Positions 47,883 to 60,751 are shown, counted from the first letter of the stretch. The stretch: DNA of 64,000 nt from Cardinalis cardinalis (GCA_014549065.1 JACDOX010000161.1:702198-766197); one strand, 5' to 3'. Numbers and translations: made by a program. The notes: generated by a model not told the origin, from the sequence alone.

Positions 47883-49454
47883 CTGAAACAAAACAAAAAA
47901 AAATTTAAAAACAACGCAAAATACTTGCCTTAGATCTAATGAGCTTAAACACATTGGTGGGAGGGGCACACATTACATAGTGTAATTATTTGTTCTCAAA
48001 ACACTAAAGTTCTTCCAGAACTTTAAAATAAATTCTTCAGTACTCCAAATCTGGAGTTGGTTTCCTTTCCAACTTCCTTTTCTTGTTTCTAAGCTGGAAC
48101 GCCATTGATACTATGCACTAACATCACTGGAAAATACTTGTTCAAATTGTTTCCCATTGCATCTTTTCACCCAGAATTTGAACATATCAGAAAACGGGAA
48201 ACAGAAAGGGGATCATCTTCTCAGTGCTTTTTGAGGGGAAAAATGCTCACATTCTGGGAAGATTCTGTTCTGAAACAATCACTTGTCCAGTAACCCAGGA
48301 CAGCTTAGGATTCAAGATAAAAACTTATTGTCACTTATAGTGTAAACTTATAGTTTAGCTTTTGAATCAACTTGTAGTTTATCAAACACACACACACTCA
48401 CATGTGTTTGTGTGTATGCATAGATAGATATGAAAGCTAATGTGATGTGCATTATCACATACACAAACAATAAATATTAGTCAGGCAACCTAGGAAACTT
48501 CTGACCCTCAATGAAATCCCCAGTGGGATTCTTTTGAGCAGTCAAGGATTTTGCTGTCCCTTCTTCCACTTTCATGGTCTCCTCCTATTCCTATTATGTT
48601 CTTAGGGCAAGTATATTCTTATACTTGTAGGATTATCTGCAGTCCTCTTGCAGCCTGTTAGAATCACCTGCAAGCCTGTTAAGCTTATGAATACTTCTCT
48701 CAGGACTTTTCCATAGCCAACCCCCTCCCCCACCAAACCTATGAAAGAAAAATAAATTAACAGTACTTCTTTCAGTTTAAGTAACAAGTTTAAAACTTCT
48801 TTTTTTCCTTTATTTTGGATACTAGCTATAATCTTTTCACACTCAGACAACCTACAAATTATTTCTTCAAGTTTTTATTTTGTTAGCCAGCAAGTAAAAA
48901 AAATTATTGCCAAATGCTTTAGCTTTTGTACATACTGCGATGCTGAAAATATGCAATATTAATTCAGGAAGTGAACTGAGAAAGCTCAAAACTTAGTACA
49001 GAAATCCATGAAATATTCACTTAAAAAAACAGGTGCTCTCACAGTTCAGTGAAATTCTCTATTTCAGAGAATGCAGAATAAGAACCACTAAAAAACCTCC
49101 AATATCCTGTCTACCACCAGCATTCTGATCCCCAGTCAAAAGGGAGGACACAGAACAGGAACCTTCAATTTCCAGTAGGTAAAAAATAAGTGCTTTGATG
49201 ATGCAATAGGTTAGGCACTAATCTTACTGCTTACATCCTTACCTTTAAAAAAGATTAACAGACATGGCTAAGTGGGATTTGTGAGGGGTTGATAACCTGT
49301 TTCCCTCTGTCAACTTGCTAGTATCTACTCAAGTCCAGCAAAGAAAGATAATTAAATTATATGGTAAAAAACTGTCTCATTCCACTCAGTGAGGATGAAT
49401 TAACAGAGCAGATTGATAATGACTGAGACACTCTAAAATAAATAATTTGCTTAC

Positions 49455-49565
49455 CTTTTCTTATGCAGAGCAGAAACAGAAGCACTGATCCAACAAAAGC
49501 AGTTGCAATGAGAGTTGCTCCAACAAAGCGTCTGCTCTCAGTCTGGAGAATGCCGTCAGTTGAAT
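49455..49565 (-). CDS. CD274: CD274 transmembrane exon
   Basis: 111 nt from an acceptor ending TTCTTGAAG to donor GTAAGC. Stalk DSTDGILQTESRR is followed by a single hydrophobic helix, FVGATLIATAFVGSVLLFLL, then CIRK as stop-transfer. Matches the placement of the membrane exon in mammalian CD274. Confidence 0.88.
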
Positions 49566-50754
49566 CTTCAAGAAAAACAGGTGGAGGATAAGACATTACA
49601 TAATTGCATAAGATCCTCTCTTTGCCTTTCATTTTCATGGTATTATTTTTGCTATGAGCAATTAAGACATAATAAAAACTTTATAGATTGTGTCTAAGGT
49701 CAGGTGTGAATGGTGCACATAACACTTTTTTCAAATAAGGCAAGGGGAAGATAGAACATATTAATATTTTCCTTTGTTCTCTGCATTCCATGCGTTAGTG
49801 CCTTTGATCCCATCAGAATTCTGCTTGTCAAAGTGTTACATCTGGCTTACTTTCCCATCAGGATTACAAGAACAAGGTAATTGAGAAAGAGGACACAGTT
49901 CCTTTCATCTGGTAATGATTGCTCTAAAAGGAAAGGGTAAGTGGTCTCCTCGAATCCCACATATTTTTCTTGATAAAATCAGACTTGTCCATTGAAAGAA
50001 TTACTTGGTTTTCTCACTCTAGACATGGCTGTTTCAAACCCTTGTCATGTCCAAAAAGTGTGACTGCACAGGTGTTTTTAAAACTAGATGGTGAACTGAA
50101 TCAGGGAAATGACCTCACTAAGTAACAGTCTGACAAAGAGAAATACTGTTTTTGAGTTGGATCAGGTCTCCAGTCTGGCTGAAAACATATCAGGCTACAA
50201 TGCAGAAAAGAATAATCAAAAGCAAAAGCAGAAGAGGTGCTGCCCAGTTAAAATGTTTAATTAGGAAGTGTATTGGTCTTGTCCATTTAGGAGTTTTCCT
50301 TCAATTCTGATTTTATGAGGGAAAAGTATACAAGTACTTAAATTTAAATATGCTCAAAGCAAAGGCTGTAGTGGCAGGAAAAGACCATGTTGTTCAAATT
50401 TATGTAACAGTAATCATCAACAAACTAGAATAATCTTTGAAGATGGAAGGATTTAATTTCCAGATGCTGAGTTACATGTCTTCAAAATAATGGAACTTTT
50501 AAAACATTTAGACTCAATTTCCAGATACCTGCAGGTCACACAAAATTCTTGTCTTTAAATTTTGACTATACATGCATGATGAACATGTTAGTATGGTGAA
50601 AGCATACATTAATAACAAAACTTAATCACACAGGTATTTCTTTCTAGCCTCTTCAAAATTTGGAAAGACAAACAAATCACAGCTGATTCAAATGGGACAA
50701 AATTACATTAGCACCTTGAAGCGTATTACCATAAATGAAATTTAGAAGTGTTAC

Positions 50755-51036
50755 CTGCTATGTGTAAAATGGCAGTTGTATTTTCTTGCAGCTCTTTATT
50801 CCAGAATATACAGTAAAAAATCTCATCACTTCTACTTTTGATTGTGAGGGTACTTGTTATACGGTACAACTGGTCACTTGCAGTTTCAAATTTTGTGTTT
50901 GCCTTATAAGTCAAATCTTCATAGTTTCTATTTTGCCATATCACTTCAGCTTCTGGGTATCCTTCTGACTGACATGTCAACTTCCATTCGTTGTGTCCTG
51001 TGCTCACCACTCCTTGGTTTATAATTCTGTAAGGAG
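50755..51036 (-). CDS. CD274: CD274 IgC exon
   Basis: 282 nt from acceptor TTGTTTAG to donor GTAACA. It starts APYRIINQGVVS, close to the APYNKINQRI start of the human exon. The C-type Ig domain has its first cysteine in LTCQSEGYPEAEVIWQN and its second in DEIFYCIFWNKELQENTT. EGYPEAEVIW is nearly identical in mammals. Confidence 0.93.
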
Positions 51037-51505
51037 CTAAACAATTGGGGAAAAAAATAATCATTACCAACAGGAAGCTAGAAGAACAGCCTGTATTAAA
51101 TGAAAAATACCTTTTCTTCTTCCTCAGCCCCCAGGGTCAAGTTTCAGCTTGGATTTTGACAGGAAAGGTAAGTAACACTATTGAGTCTGTAACTGGAGGT
51201 ACAGGATTTATTACAATTTTGATTTAGAAAGCTGGTTTAGAAAGCTCACTAGGCTTTATGGTCTTTGTACTCTAATATGATTTTGCAACCTGATTCCTTA
51301 CATGTCATGACAGATTTAAAGGACAGAACACGGATTCAACCTAAACAGAAGTGCCAAGGTATACAGCTGTGCAGGCACCATTGGACAGCTCCTGTCTGCA
51401 AAGAGGCTTATTTAACTGCTAATCCAGATATATCTTACTTCAGGGTCTCCTCTGAAATCTTTTAGGAGTATCAGAGTATTGAACCTCTGGTAGTAGCACA
51501 CGCAC

Positions 51506-51856
51506 CCTTAACTTTCAGGTGGATTGTCTTGTAGTCAGCTCCCCCATAGACAACAACACAGCGGTAAACCCCTGCATCTCTGAGCTTCACATCAGTGATC
51601 TGAAGGAGAGACTGTCCCAAGTTCAGATTCTCTTTCAAAAATTTTATTCTTCCCCTAAAGTCACTGTGCTGATTTTCGAGGTCTTCCTCTCCTTTGCGAA
51701 GTACATAAACCTGCTTCAACTCATCTTTCTTATCCCAGCTGACACTTAAATCTCTAAACTCCAATTTCCCATTCACTGGAAATGTGCATTCCATGGTCAC
51801 ATTGTTCCCACGTTCCACAATGCAGAGTGACTGAGGAGCTTCAACTGTGAATAAAG
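51506..51856 (-). CDS. CD274: CD274 IgV exon
   Basis: 351 nt from acceptor TTTTTCAG to donor GTGCGT. This is the PD-1-binding V-type Ig domain: ALFTVEAPQSLCIVERGNNV, first cysteine in TMECTFPV, tryptophan in SVSWDKKDE, then LQITDVKLRDAGVYRC and VVVYGGADYKTIHLKV. The DAGVYRC and YGGADYK blocks match mammalian PD-L1, including the ADYK residues that contact PD-1. An extra cysteine in SLCIV is unusual. Confidence 0.95.
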
Positions 51857-52541
51857 CTGAAAAACAAAATTTGGAAGAAAACTTAGTTTTTAAATAACAC
51901 ACCTAATCTTTAAAGTCATGTCTTACCATATCCATAGGAAATTTTAAGGACCAAAGTATCTGCTCTGTTCTGAAAAGTTAAACATTTTGGTATGTAGTTG
52001 TCCAAGTGTGTGATAAAACACAAGACCTCTGCTGTATACACACACAATGGGCACTCAAGTCTGCAGACACCTGCTTTGTGCACACACAAAGTGTGATGCT
52101 GAACTAAAAACAGTGAACTGTATATGCAGAGCCCTCAGGTGTTGCTTTGAGAAAACACTGCTGTGGTAACAGGCAAGTGTTAGTAATGGGAATGTTCTGT
52201 TTATATAAATGCCAATTGTTTTTTACCCACAATGTTAAAGAATACACAACATTTCCCAGGTTTGATAGAGCCTAGAAAACCTTTGGTGTAATGCTAATGG
52301 TACCTTGTTTGAAATGGTGCCTCTACTGGAACACTGACAGGGATTTTAACCTGGCCCCATATCAAAATACATGCATCTAGTTTAATGTAAAGCTATGCTT
52401 AGACCTTTTCACTTAAAACATTAAGGGAAAAAACCTCAAATGCCAGCAGCTGGAGGAAAACTGGAAAAATTAACATTTCTGCGCTTATACATGGAAAGAA
52501 AACACATTAAAATAGTTCTACTGCTTTTTACGGCTTCTTAC

Positions 52542-52596
52542 CATTTAGGAAATGCCAGTAGAGTAAAAATACATACAAAAACAAAGGCCTTCCCAT
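52542..52596 (-). CDS. CD274: CD274 signal-peptide exon
   Basis: ATG at 52594-52596 (complement) encodes MGRPLFLYVFLLYWHFLN, a hydrophobic leader, joined in phase 1 by donor GTAAGA to the IgV exon. The exon begins at 52610 after acceptor ATTGGTTTAG, leaving 14 bases of 5' UTR in it. Confidence 0.9.
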
Positions 52597-55500
52597 GATG
52601 CAGATGGAACCTAAACCAATAAAAAATAGACAAATATAAATAAATACTCATTTTCTGAGTTGCACTGTCAAATACACTTCATAGCAATCCACACAAAGAA
52701 CTGGACAGGAGACACTGAATCCCACCCTATTTAAAAACAGGATGAAACTGCACCCAGTAGATAATCAGGCAGAAATCTTCCTGCATGGGTGGGTCCAGGA
52801 AAAACATATTACTTTATTTGTTTTAAATATCTGTTCTTGACAGATGGCTAAATAAATCCTTTATCATTATCTGTTGATAAGTGAGTAAGTATTCACAAAT
52901 ACCCAGTTGTACCCCTAACTATAGCAGGGAATGTTGCTCCCATTAGGAGAATGAAAGAATTTTCTATACTGTCAGTGCAGGAAATAGAACTTGGTTCTTC
53001 CCCACCTGTTCATTTTATTTTAACATACTGTGAATACACCCTGTTTTTTTACCCTGGTCCCACAGTACATACCAGAGGGCTCACAAAGTTACATATATTG
53101 TGTGAACAATTCATGCAGTAGTTCATTTCATAACATATATTTACGCAATAACAACTATGAATCAACTGTTCACACAGTAGTGCCTTTGTAAAACAGTGAC
53201 AAAGCCAGTCAATCTACAAGCAGAATCTATTGCCTTGAATTTCTGCTGCTTTATATCTGAACACAAAAGTTATTTCACTTTTAACAGAAGTTTTTCCCCT
53301 CTTTACTGACATAGGCTTTATAGTCGTACACAACATTTTAATATTTTAAAATGCTTATTAATATCAACTCATACATTTAATCCTCACACACCCACTGCTT
53401 TTTGTAATTCTGTATTTTAAGTCATAAATACAGAAAATGGTAATTTATTTTCTAAATAAAGTTCTAATTTTGGACCCACAAACATCCACCAAAATAAGGA
53501 AGGATTGTGTTTAGCTGTTTTCTAGTGGTAGTTTCAGAATCTGTATAAGAAATTAGACAACTGACATGACACTTCCTAACTGATGAAATTCTATCTTGAC
53601 TGCCATTCTTCACAATTTTTATGTTTCATCCTTCCTTCTCTGATTGTCAACTTTAAGATGACAGTGAAAAAACAATTTTGTCTTGAATTCATAAGACACA
53701 TGTGCCCTTACAGTGCTGTAGCTGAAGGGAACTAGACTCCTTCTAACCATTTGATTCAAGCTACTTCTTTTCCCCAGACTGCTGCTGCCGGATNCCAACA
53801 GCTGATTTGCAGCAAGCAATGCATATGGAGCTGAGAAAGGAAGGCAATCCATTACGTTGCTAACAATGTAAGCATAGTCCGAAAACAGGCACAGGAAAAA
53901 TACCAAGAAGACTCTCAGGGTGCAAGATCTGATTAATTGATAAATCCTAGGCTTCAAGAAGTGGTTAGGTACCAGACTTACTCCTTAGCCACAAGTGACG
54001 ACCTTGAAAGCACTAGAAAATTGCAGCCCAATCCTGTGGGTCCCCAAGAGCTTCTCTGAACACGTAAGCATCAGGATGCCTCCATCATGATTCCCCTGCT
54101 AGAGTAACAAGCACTCCAGACCACCAACTAAGCTCCAACATAAAGCTTCTCAAACAAGATAGAGGTATACCCATCACACAAATGTACCATAATCACCCTT
54201 ATTCTGGAGACAAGCCTACCACTGAGACTGACTGGGTATTGTGCACTCCCCCTATCATAATGACCAGAGTTGCAGCACACTCAGACTCAAAATACTTTCC
54301 TTTTTTTATTTTAAAGTAGAGGCTGTAGACTGCTTGTAACAAAACAGACTGCTTGAACTAATACACTGCTTGGAACAAACAGTATGTGCTCTACAGTCAG
54401 GATACTGAAAGATACCCATACTCCTGCCTGCAACCCCTGTCCACCTTTTTGACAGGAAAACTGAGTATTGGCATGATCTCCAGGAGGGGTGCTCTGATTA
54501 ACTCCTGGAAGACAGACAACAAGGTAGCTTTTATAGTCCCAAGACCCATGTTTATGTCCTGCAATTGCTGACACTTAGCATGCTTTCTCCCACTGTAGAG
54601 GAAAACAGAAAGAGAAAACATAGAGAAAACATAGAGAAAAAGCTTTAAAAAAGCTTTACAATACACAGAAGAAATATGACTATTACTTACAAATTTCCTC
54701 AAGACTGAGAAAGTTTGCTGCTGTATTCAATTTTTCACTTTCAGAGGGAAAAAAATGTAGGTCCAGGTCAAATCCAGGTGCACATGCAAAAAGAACACCA
54801 CTGCAATAACCATTGTAGAACCTTCTCCTGTTTTACCCTGAGCAGAAGAATCCTCTGGATCAGTTTGAGACCTTGACATCAACCAAAGTCCTTTACTAAA
54901 GCTTGCTATTTTTCTTACAGTAAATACCACAATGCCCTTTCTGTCCTTCTGCCAGCTTCCAACATCTGTAGCAAATAGTTTTTTAAAAGCAAAGTATATT
55001 CTAAACTGTACAAATTGCTCCTCAGTACTGCTGCTGCACGTTTCTGCCACAATCAAATGAAAAAGACAGGGAAAAACAGGACTATTTGTCAAAAGACTTC
55101 ATGTGACAACTTAAATATTGATGTAAGTACACCTACTTCTTTAGGAAACTTCCCCATTATTGGAAAGTTCCCCATCAGGGAAAATTCTGTATTGCTAACA
55201 GTGGTTCACTGTAACCAAACACACAAATGCTGCAAAAATTTGAACATAAAATGCCATGGGCATTTTAAGAAATACATAATCTAATCAAAGCTATGTGTGA
55301 GCACCAGTCCTTGGAATGCCAATTGCAGGTGGTCATCCATCTACACAAACTCAGGGTCCCTAGATTATTAATCTCAAGCCATGCCAAATAGCTGCTAACA
55401 ACAACTAGAACTTTCTACACAATTTTCTCATGTCCGTAAAGGTCATAGGAATAGAAGTAATGTAAGAATAACAGGAAAAGCATTTCCTACCTTCCTCTTG

Positions 55501-56186
55501 TAAAGACAGATATTCTCTTCCCAAGATTTGGACACAGTAAAGGCCACTTGCCTTGCTACTGTGTAGTGAAAAAAGAGTTCTTAATCCTATGTACTATGTT
55601 AGAAAAAAATAGAGAGTACTGTCTTTTTCATTTTCTTGATTCTAGAAGTCCTATAAGAATACAGAACCACCCTCCCCCCTCAAGCATTAGAAGCAAAAGG
55701 ATGAACTCACATTAACTTGTAGACTGTAGAGGGAGAACTGAGTCAACAGCACAAAATACAACTCCAAACATATGTTTCAGTGTAAATGAATTCTCTTAAG
55801 TTTTCTTCACATACATCAGAAAAAGGCTGAAATTCTCAGAGTTAAAATACTGTAAAATGAATGCTCTAAAAATTTTCACTGTTTTCTTCTTTCCACTTGA
55901 CAGCCTGCTCACAGTATCTGTCATGGAAGAAAAACCATGTAATGTACAAAACTGATAAGGTTGATGTTTTTACTTGATGTGTGAGATGAATGTGGAAACC
56001 GTGGTATATAAAATAGCTGAATGTAACATTTAGGTTGTAACAACCTGAAACTACCTTAGGAGATTGAGGGGGTGGATATTCGCAGTAGGTGAGACCGACA
56101 AATGTTAATTTCCACTGGTTTTTTTGCTGCTCTTAAAAATAGGCTAAGTTATATTGTCTCGGTAAAGAAAAAAAAAAGGTGCAACA

Positions 56187-56201
56187 GAAAGAAACTGAAA
56201 C
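56187..56201 (+). promoter_or_regulatory. CD274: ISRE in the 5' region of CD274
   Basis: GAAAGAAACTGAAAC contains a full ISRE (GAAANNGAAAC) plus an extra overlapping GAAA repeat, the binding pattern of IRF1/IRF factors and ISGF3. It lies about 400 bases on the transcribed side of the CpG island. In mammals IRF1 sites near the CD274 start mediate interferon-gamma induction. A TATA-like ATATA(A) stretch at 56005-56012 lies further in the same direction, so a start near 55970 is an alternative to a start in the island. Confidence 0.55.
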
Positions 56202-56424
56202 ACATTTCTAAAATACCGTGAGATCACAGAAGCCACCTTTCAATGTAGTGACCTTTCAATGTCAGGAAATTCAGGAAATTAGTTTCTGCTTTTTCACTGC
56301 TTACCCGGAGGTCACAGGGTTGCATTTTTCATGTAAATTTTTGGCAGCAAATAAAAGACCAGGACAGGTGGTGTTTTGTTTTGTTGAGTTTCTTTGTTCT
56401 TGTTGTTTAATTTTGTTGTTTATA

Positions 56425-56500
56425 CACATATACTCCTATATATATATATCTATACACACACACACATACACACACATCTACATGCACACAAGCACATTTT
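56425..56500. repeat. (TA)n/(CA)n microsatellite
   Basis: TATATATATAT followed by ACACACACACATACACACACA next to the CD274 CpG island. Likely polymorphic in length. A smaller CA/GT block at 48388-48420 can fold on itself. Confidence 0.9.
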
Positions 56501-56589
56501 ACTGCACAGTTCTATACTGCTGTGGTGGAGTTTGAGTTTTGGGGTTTTTTCACTTGTTTTGCAACGAACTTTCCAGACGCCTATCTCAG

Positions 56590-57075
56590 TCCTGCCTGCC
56601 ACTGGGCATTCCCAAGCAAACGCCTTCAGGGAGCACCGAGCACCGAGTCCCCGGGCAGGCTCGGTTGGCCGCCGGTGCCGTGGTCGCCTCAGGGTGGGAT
56701 GAGGCCGGCGCAGCACCGGGACGCGCTCCGGCCGCCGGCAACCCCGCGCCTCGCATTGCCGCCGTCCGGCTCCTCCCAACCTGGCAGCTCCTCCCTGCCT
56801 GGGGCTCTCTCCGCCGCCGCAGCTCTGCGGAGCGTCTCCCGCCCCAGCTCGGCCAGGCATCGGTCGGACCAGGTGTGCTACACCCCGGCCCCGGCCCCCG
56901 CCCCGGCCCCGGCCCCCCCGATGCGGCTGCGCCGGCCGCGGCAGTGCCGGGAACTGGTCCCGGCCGCGGCCCTTCGCGGAAAGCCGTGCCGAAAACCCCT
57001 CGCGCCGTGCTCCTGCGCCTCACCTTTCCCAGCGCTTCAGCCGTGGCGGAGCGGGCAGTTCTCTAGGCAACTTCT
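56590..57075 (-). promoter_or_regulatory. CD274: CpG island, likely CD274 promoter and first exon
   Basis: A sharp island of high GC and many CpG dinucleotides between AT-rich flanks, about 4 kb upstream of the CD274 signal exon. The next gene, PLGRKT, has its own island 4 kb further, so this one is most simply CD274's. The overlapping long ORFs on both strands are composition artefacts. The exact start site and donor of the non-coding exon are not determined. Confidence 0.65.
56884..56919 (-). repeat. (CCCCGG)n tract, potential G-quadruplex
   Basis: The plus strand is a run of CCCCGG and CCCCCG units, so the CD274-sense strand carries six or so G-runs of four or more separated by CC. This strongly fits the G-quadruplex pattern. 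Confidence 0.75.
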
Positions 57076-60000
57076 CTGTTCCTGAGAGCCGCGAGCTCTA
57101 AACAACAAAACCAAAAGCGACATCAGTACTGCCTCACCCTGCGTCTGTTGCCTTTTCTTTGTCCTTTCTTTTTTAACGTGGTGAGATCATTTATTGTAAA
57201 CGGATCGCTTGCACTTTCTAAACAGATGCATTTCCAGTACTCATGCGGAGGACTGGAAATGACACAGTATCCAGGATATCCATGAATTCCCGGAGCTACG
57301 TCCTGCTTCTCCAGAGACAAAGAAGCAATTTGTTTTAATAGCTCTGTTCCCTGCCACTTAAGGAGCCTTCTGGGAAACCACCTCCAACTTCATAACATGA
57401 TAATACGATCTGAACATGCAGTGTTGTGTATAGTTTTTTTGCTGTGATAATATTTCTTATGTTATGAAACATTACAAGGTCAGCCATAACTTTTCTGCGA
57501 GAAAGCAACCCTGAAATAAGAATATTACTCAGGACATTACCAAAGAACCAAAGAGTGGTTATGAGAGTGTTTTACTAATGAGTGTATTTACAGGGTAAAA
57601 TATAAATCAAATACAAAATTGTGATGGTAGCATACACATCTCAGAGATGTGTACTGAAGGAGGAGATGGACACCCAAACCCCTGTGCTTTCCATATCCTA
57701 AGCATCAGGTGCTGCCACCTGCAGTATGAAGTTAATGGTTTTGTGGGCCATAAGCCAGCAGGTGTTTGAGAAACCACAGGAATCCCTACCTGGAAGCCAT
57801 TGGGTTTCCTGTTGATACAGCACATTGATGTGGAGGTTTTTAACAGCAATCGGTTTAATTGTCTTCAAATCTTCCAAAAACATTTGAGTCCCTCAGAAAG
57901 AAGAATGTAGATATTAGGTTATGCAATAAAAACTCCTCTGCATACCTCTCACAGTCCTCTGCACACCCCTCGCACAGACAGACAAAGACTGCTGTCCCTG
58001 CTGCTTCCAGGCCCTTCACGTGGGATATCAGCCCAACAGAGACATGTCTCCACAAGCACAGAGAAGCACAGAGGTCTCAAGGCAGGTAGGAGCCCAAACA
58101 GATGACTTAGAGGAAGCTGATATTTTAAGAAGCCTCAAATTGTTTAGCAATAAACATGACATTTGTAAATGGCAAATTTACTTACACAACTATGTGGTGT
58201 TCATGAGTTACAAAAGAGTCACAAAACCAGACAAAATACTTGTAAGTCAAGCTATGAAGTTTCTTTCCAGTAAGAACAAAAAATGACTGCAAAAACATTC
58301 CCAGAATGAAGTGGAAGCTTCTAGTTTATGATAAATGCTTTAAGTTAACTAAGAAGACCAGATAACATAGGGACTTCCCCTACAAAAAACAAAAAATGCT
58401 GTGTCAAAGCTACAGGCTTATCTTAGCTCTGTGTAGCTGCTAGGATTTTCCTTCACACAATTCCTATTTTCAGAAGTCAAATAATAAAACAAAAAAATAG
58501 GTAAAAATCTACAAGGTTACAATCATCTTTCTTCATTAATGTAAAATATTAGAAGTCTGGATTGTTTGGCTGAACATTCATTCCTGAAATCTAAAAAGAA
58601 AAGTTACTCTTACAAGTTAAATAATTAGTTATTATGGGGTTAAAATGTCTTATGGTCATCTATGTTTACAGTCAGTACACTTCTGGCATACTTAAGTAAA
58701 TATACTGTAAAACAAGGAAATTGGCTTGCTAAGTACTACAAATTCAGGACATTGGTCTTCAATTTCTTTCTTCAGTTTCTTTCAAACTAACTGTTTTGAT
58801 TGATAAATTTTTGGAATTCAATTTTGTAGATAATCTTTCAATTTCAATTAAATCAGTCAGGCAGACTGATACAGATACAGCCTACTTTCCAGATACTAGT
58901 TCTACCAGCTATCTCTAGCATAATATTTTTCCTTCTCAATCTGGATTATATAATTGAAGAGAATAATGAATTGTTTAACATTCAAATCATTATGGTAGAA
59001 TTCAAACTGATGCATCCAAGTGCATTACTTATAAAGATAAGAGGAAGAACACTTGCTTTCTTTCAAATATTTCTTCTGGTTCTAATTCTGTGTTCCTCTT
59101 TCTTCCTCATCATGTAAAGATCACAAATAAATTACCTAGTCAATATCTGCATCAGCTCAAATTATAACTATTTCCATTTTTACTTGACTCTTTTTTTTTT
59201 AAATTAGGTATCACAGCATTTCCAAGGTTCAATCATTTTTGGACCAGCTGTTTGTGGAGAAAGTACGCCTTACAATTTAAATATTAATTTTTTAAAAAAT
59301 GACAAGAACAAAGGAGACATGACTGCCTGTGTAATGGATACCAGATTTGTGTTACTTTGAAATGTGTTTATGACTTTGATGGGTCTTCTGTAATGGCAGC
59401 AATACCTGTTGCTTTCTGGACTAGAAAAATACTGCCTACCTTCAGAAATGCTGACAATCTAACAGCACCATGCAATGTATGATGCTGTCTGATTTTTTCC
59501 TCTCCATACCATGACCTGACAGACTGGGAATTAGAACAGGAGAGGCTATATCCCCTAGTGTGGTGCCATGAATATTTACAATATCAGTGAAATCACACAA
59601 TTCGAGCCACAAGTGGTACCAACAAAGAGAGGCAAGAGCTGCAGCCCCTGCTGCAAGTGGGCTCCTGCCAGTATCTGAAGTCTGATGTAGCTCAAACCAG
59701 TCTCCTTTCCACAGGCAAGAATCACAATGGTTTCTTATGCCCTATGGAAACTAGTCTCCGTTCTCTATGCTACTTCTTGAGTCCTAGATCCTTTCTTCAG
59801 AAACCTGTACTGTTTCTCTAGCAGTAAGTCACAGTTCTGCCCCTCCACCTCTCCCTTATCTGTTCCTGTATTATTGAAATCTGCTGCCCCATCGTGCTAA
59901 CCCCTCCATAGAAAGCAGATCTCTGTAACACAGAGGTTTGCCAGGGCTGCACTACAGAGGTCTTCTGCACTCTGAAACTCCTTTCTCCTCAAGGAAAGAT

Positions 60001-60396
60001 TTGGACAGACCAAAACGGTTTGCTTGGTTGCAAAGGGCTCAGTGGGTGAAGATGGATGGTATCTTTGGTAACCTGCTTTGAAAGAATGTTATAGTCTCAC
60101 AAATTTATCAGTGAGACACCCATCAGGCACAATTCTCTCTGATGAAGTCTCGCCAGTGGCTGCCAGTGCAGTAGTGCCATCTTGCGTGGAGCTGGAGTAT
60201 ACCAATAAATTTCTCCCCTGGTTCTCTGCTGCATCAGAGATCCAGGGGAGAAATTAAATACTTGTTGAATACTTCAGAACTCACGGACATTTTCAAAATA
60301 TCACTACAATAGTTCAAGTTCTTGGAAGTTCTTTACTTCAAGTAAAAATGCTAAGCAAGTTTCCACAAGAGAAAAATATTTTTTCCTTACTTTTTT
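57076..60396. other. Intergenic DNA between CD274 and PLGRKT
   Basis: Mostly AT-rich without genes. From about 59500 to 60260 the GC content is higher, which may mark an old LTR or other repeat I cannot name. It ends in the hairpin at 60208-60255. Nothing else is recognisable. Confidence 0.5.
60208..60255. repeat. 21-base stem inverted repeat
   Basis: 60208-60228 and 60235-60255 are reverse complements with one mismatch, around a six-base loop (CTGCAT). Strong enough to form a hairpin or cruciform. The surrounding sequence gives no hint of function. Confidence 0.85.
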
Positions 60397-60445
60397 NNNN
60401 NNNNNNNNNNNNNNNNNNNNNNNNNNNNNNNNNNNNNNNNNNNNN
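60397..60445. other. Assembly gap (49 N)
   Basis: Unresolved bases next to T-rich sequence; true length unknown. Confidence 0.99.
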
Positions 60446-60751
60446 GTTTTCTAGATGTTTCAGCCCAAAAAAAAGAGGAGGAAAAAGAAGACAGTCTTCT
60501 CAGTATTTTTTTTTTAAACAAAACTGTTTGGAAAATGCCTGAATTTAGAAAATAAGTATTGTCAAAAACAGCATTTGCAGATCAAGGTATCATCAGATTG
60601 AAGGAGTAGACTGTTTCGGGAAAAATATTAATTCTTGCGTTAACACGATGTGAAATTGCACTATGAGGTGGTGTTCGAAGTGCTGTGTATCCTCAGAGAC
60701 TCAAGTTGGAAAACTGAATGAGATACTCTTTAGTGCCAAAAAAATTCTCGA

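Larger units (their letters stand above)
45630..57075 (-). other. CD274: CD274 gene (PD-L1, B7-H1)
   Basis: PD-L1 is the broadly expressed, interferon-induced ligand of PD-1 that restrains T-cell responses. Coding exons in transcript order are 52542-52596, 51506-51856, 50755-51036, 49455-49565, 47832-47882, 46797-46862 and 45780-45802, together 939 nt, 312 residues plus stop. Every joint keeps the frame (all phase 1). The domain order is signal peptide, IgV, IgC, membrane span and a tail from three exons. The 5' UTR extends beyond acceptor TTTAG at 52611. The CpG island at 56590-57075, about 4 kb upstream, is the likely first exon and promoter, by analogy with the human gene, so the right end of this span is inference. 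Single ambiguous bases in introns (47466, 53794) do not affect coding. Confidence 0.93.

Noticed and set aside
48006..48026. Palindrome AAAGTTCTTCCAGAACTTT in a CD274 intron as a heat-shock element
   Set aside because: It contains one TTCnnGAA pair but only one such unit, is distant from the promoter, and short palindromes of this size occur by chance.
56450..57085. Several ORFs of 100-187 codons on both strands
   Set aside because: GC-rich CpG-island shadows with Pro/Ala/Gly/Arg runs and no domain; they contradict each other in frame.
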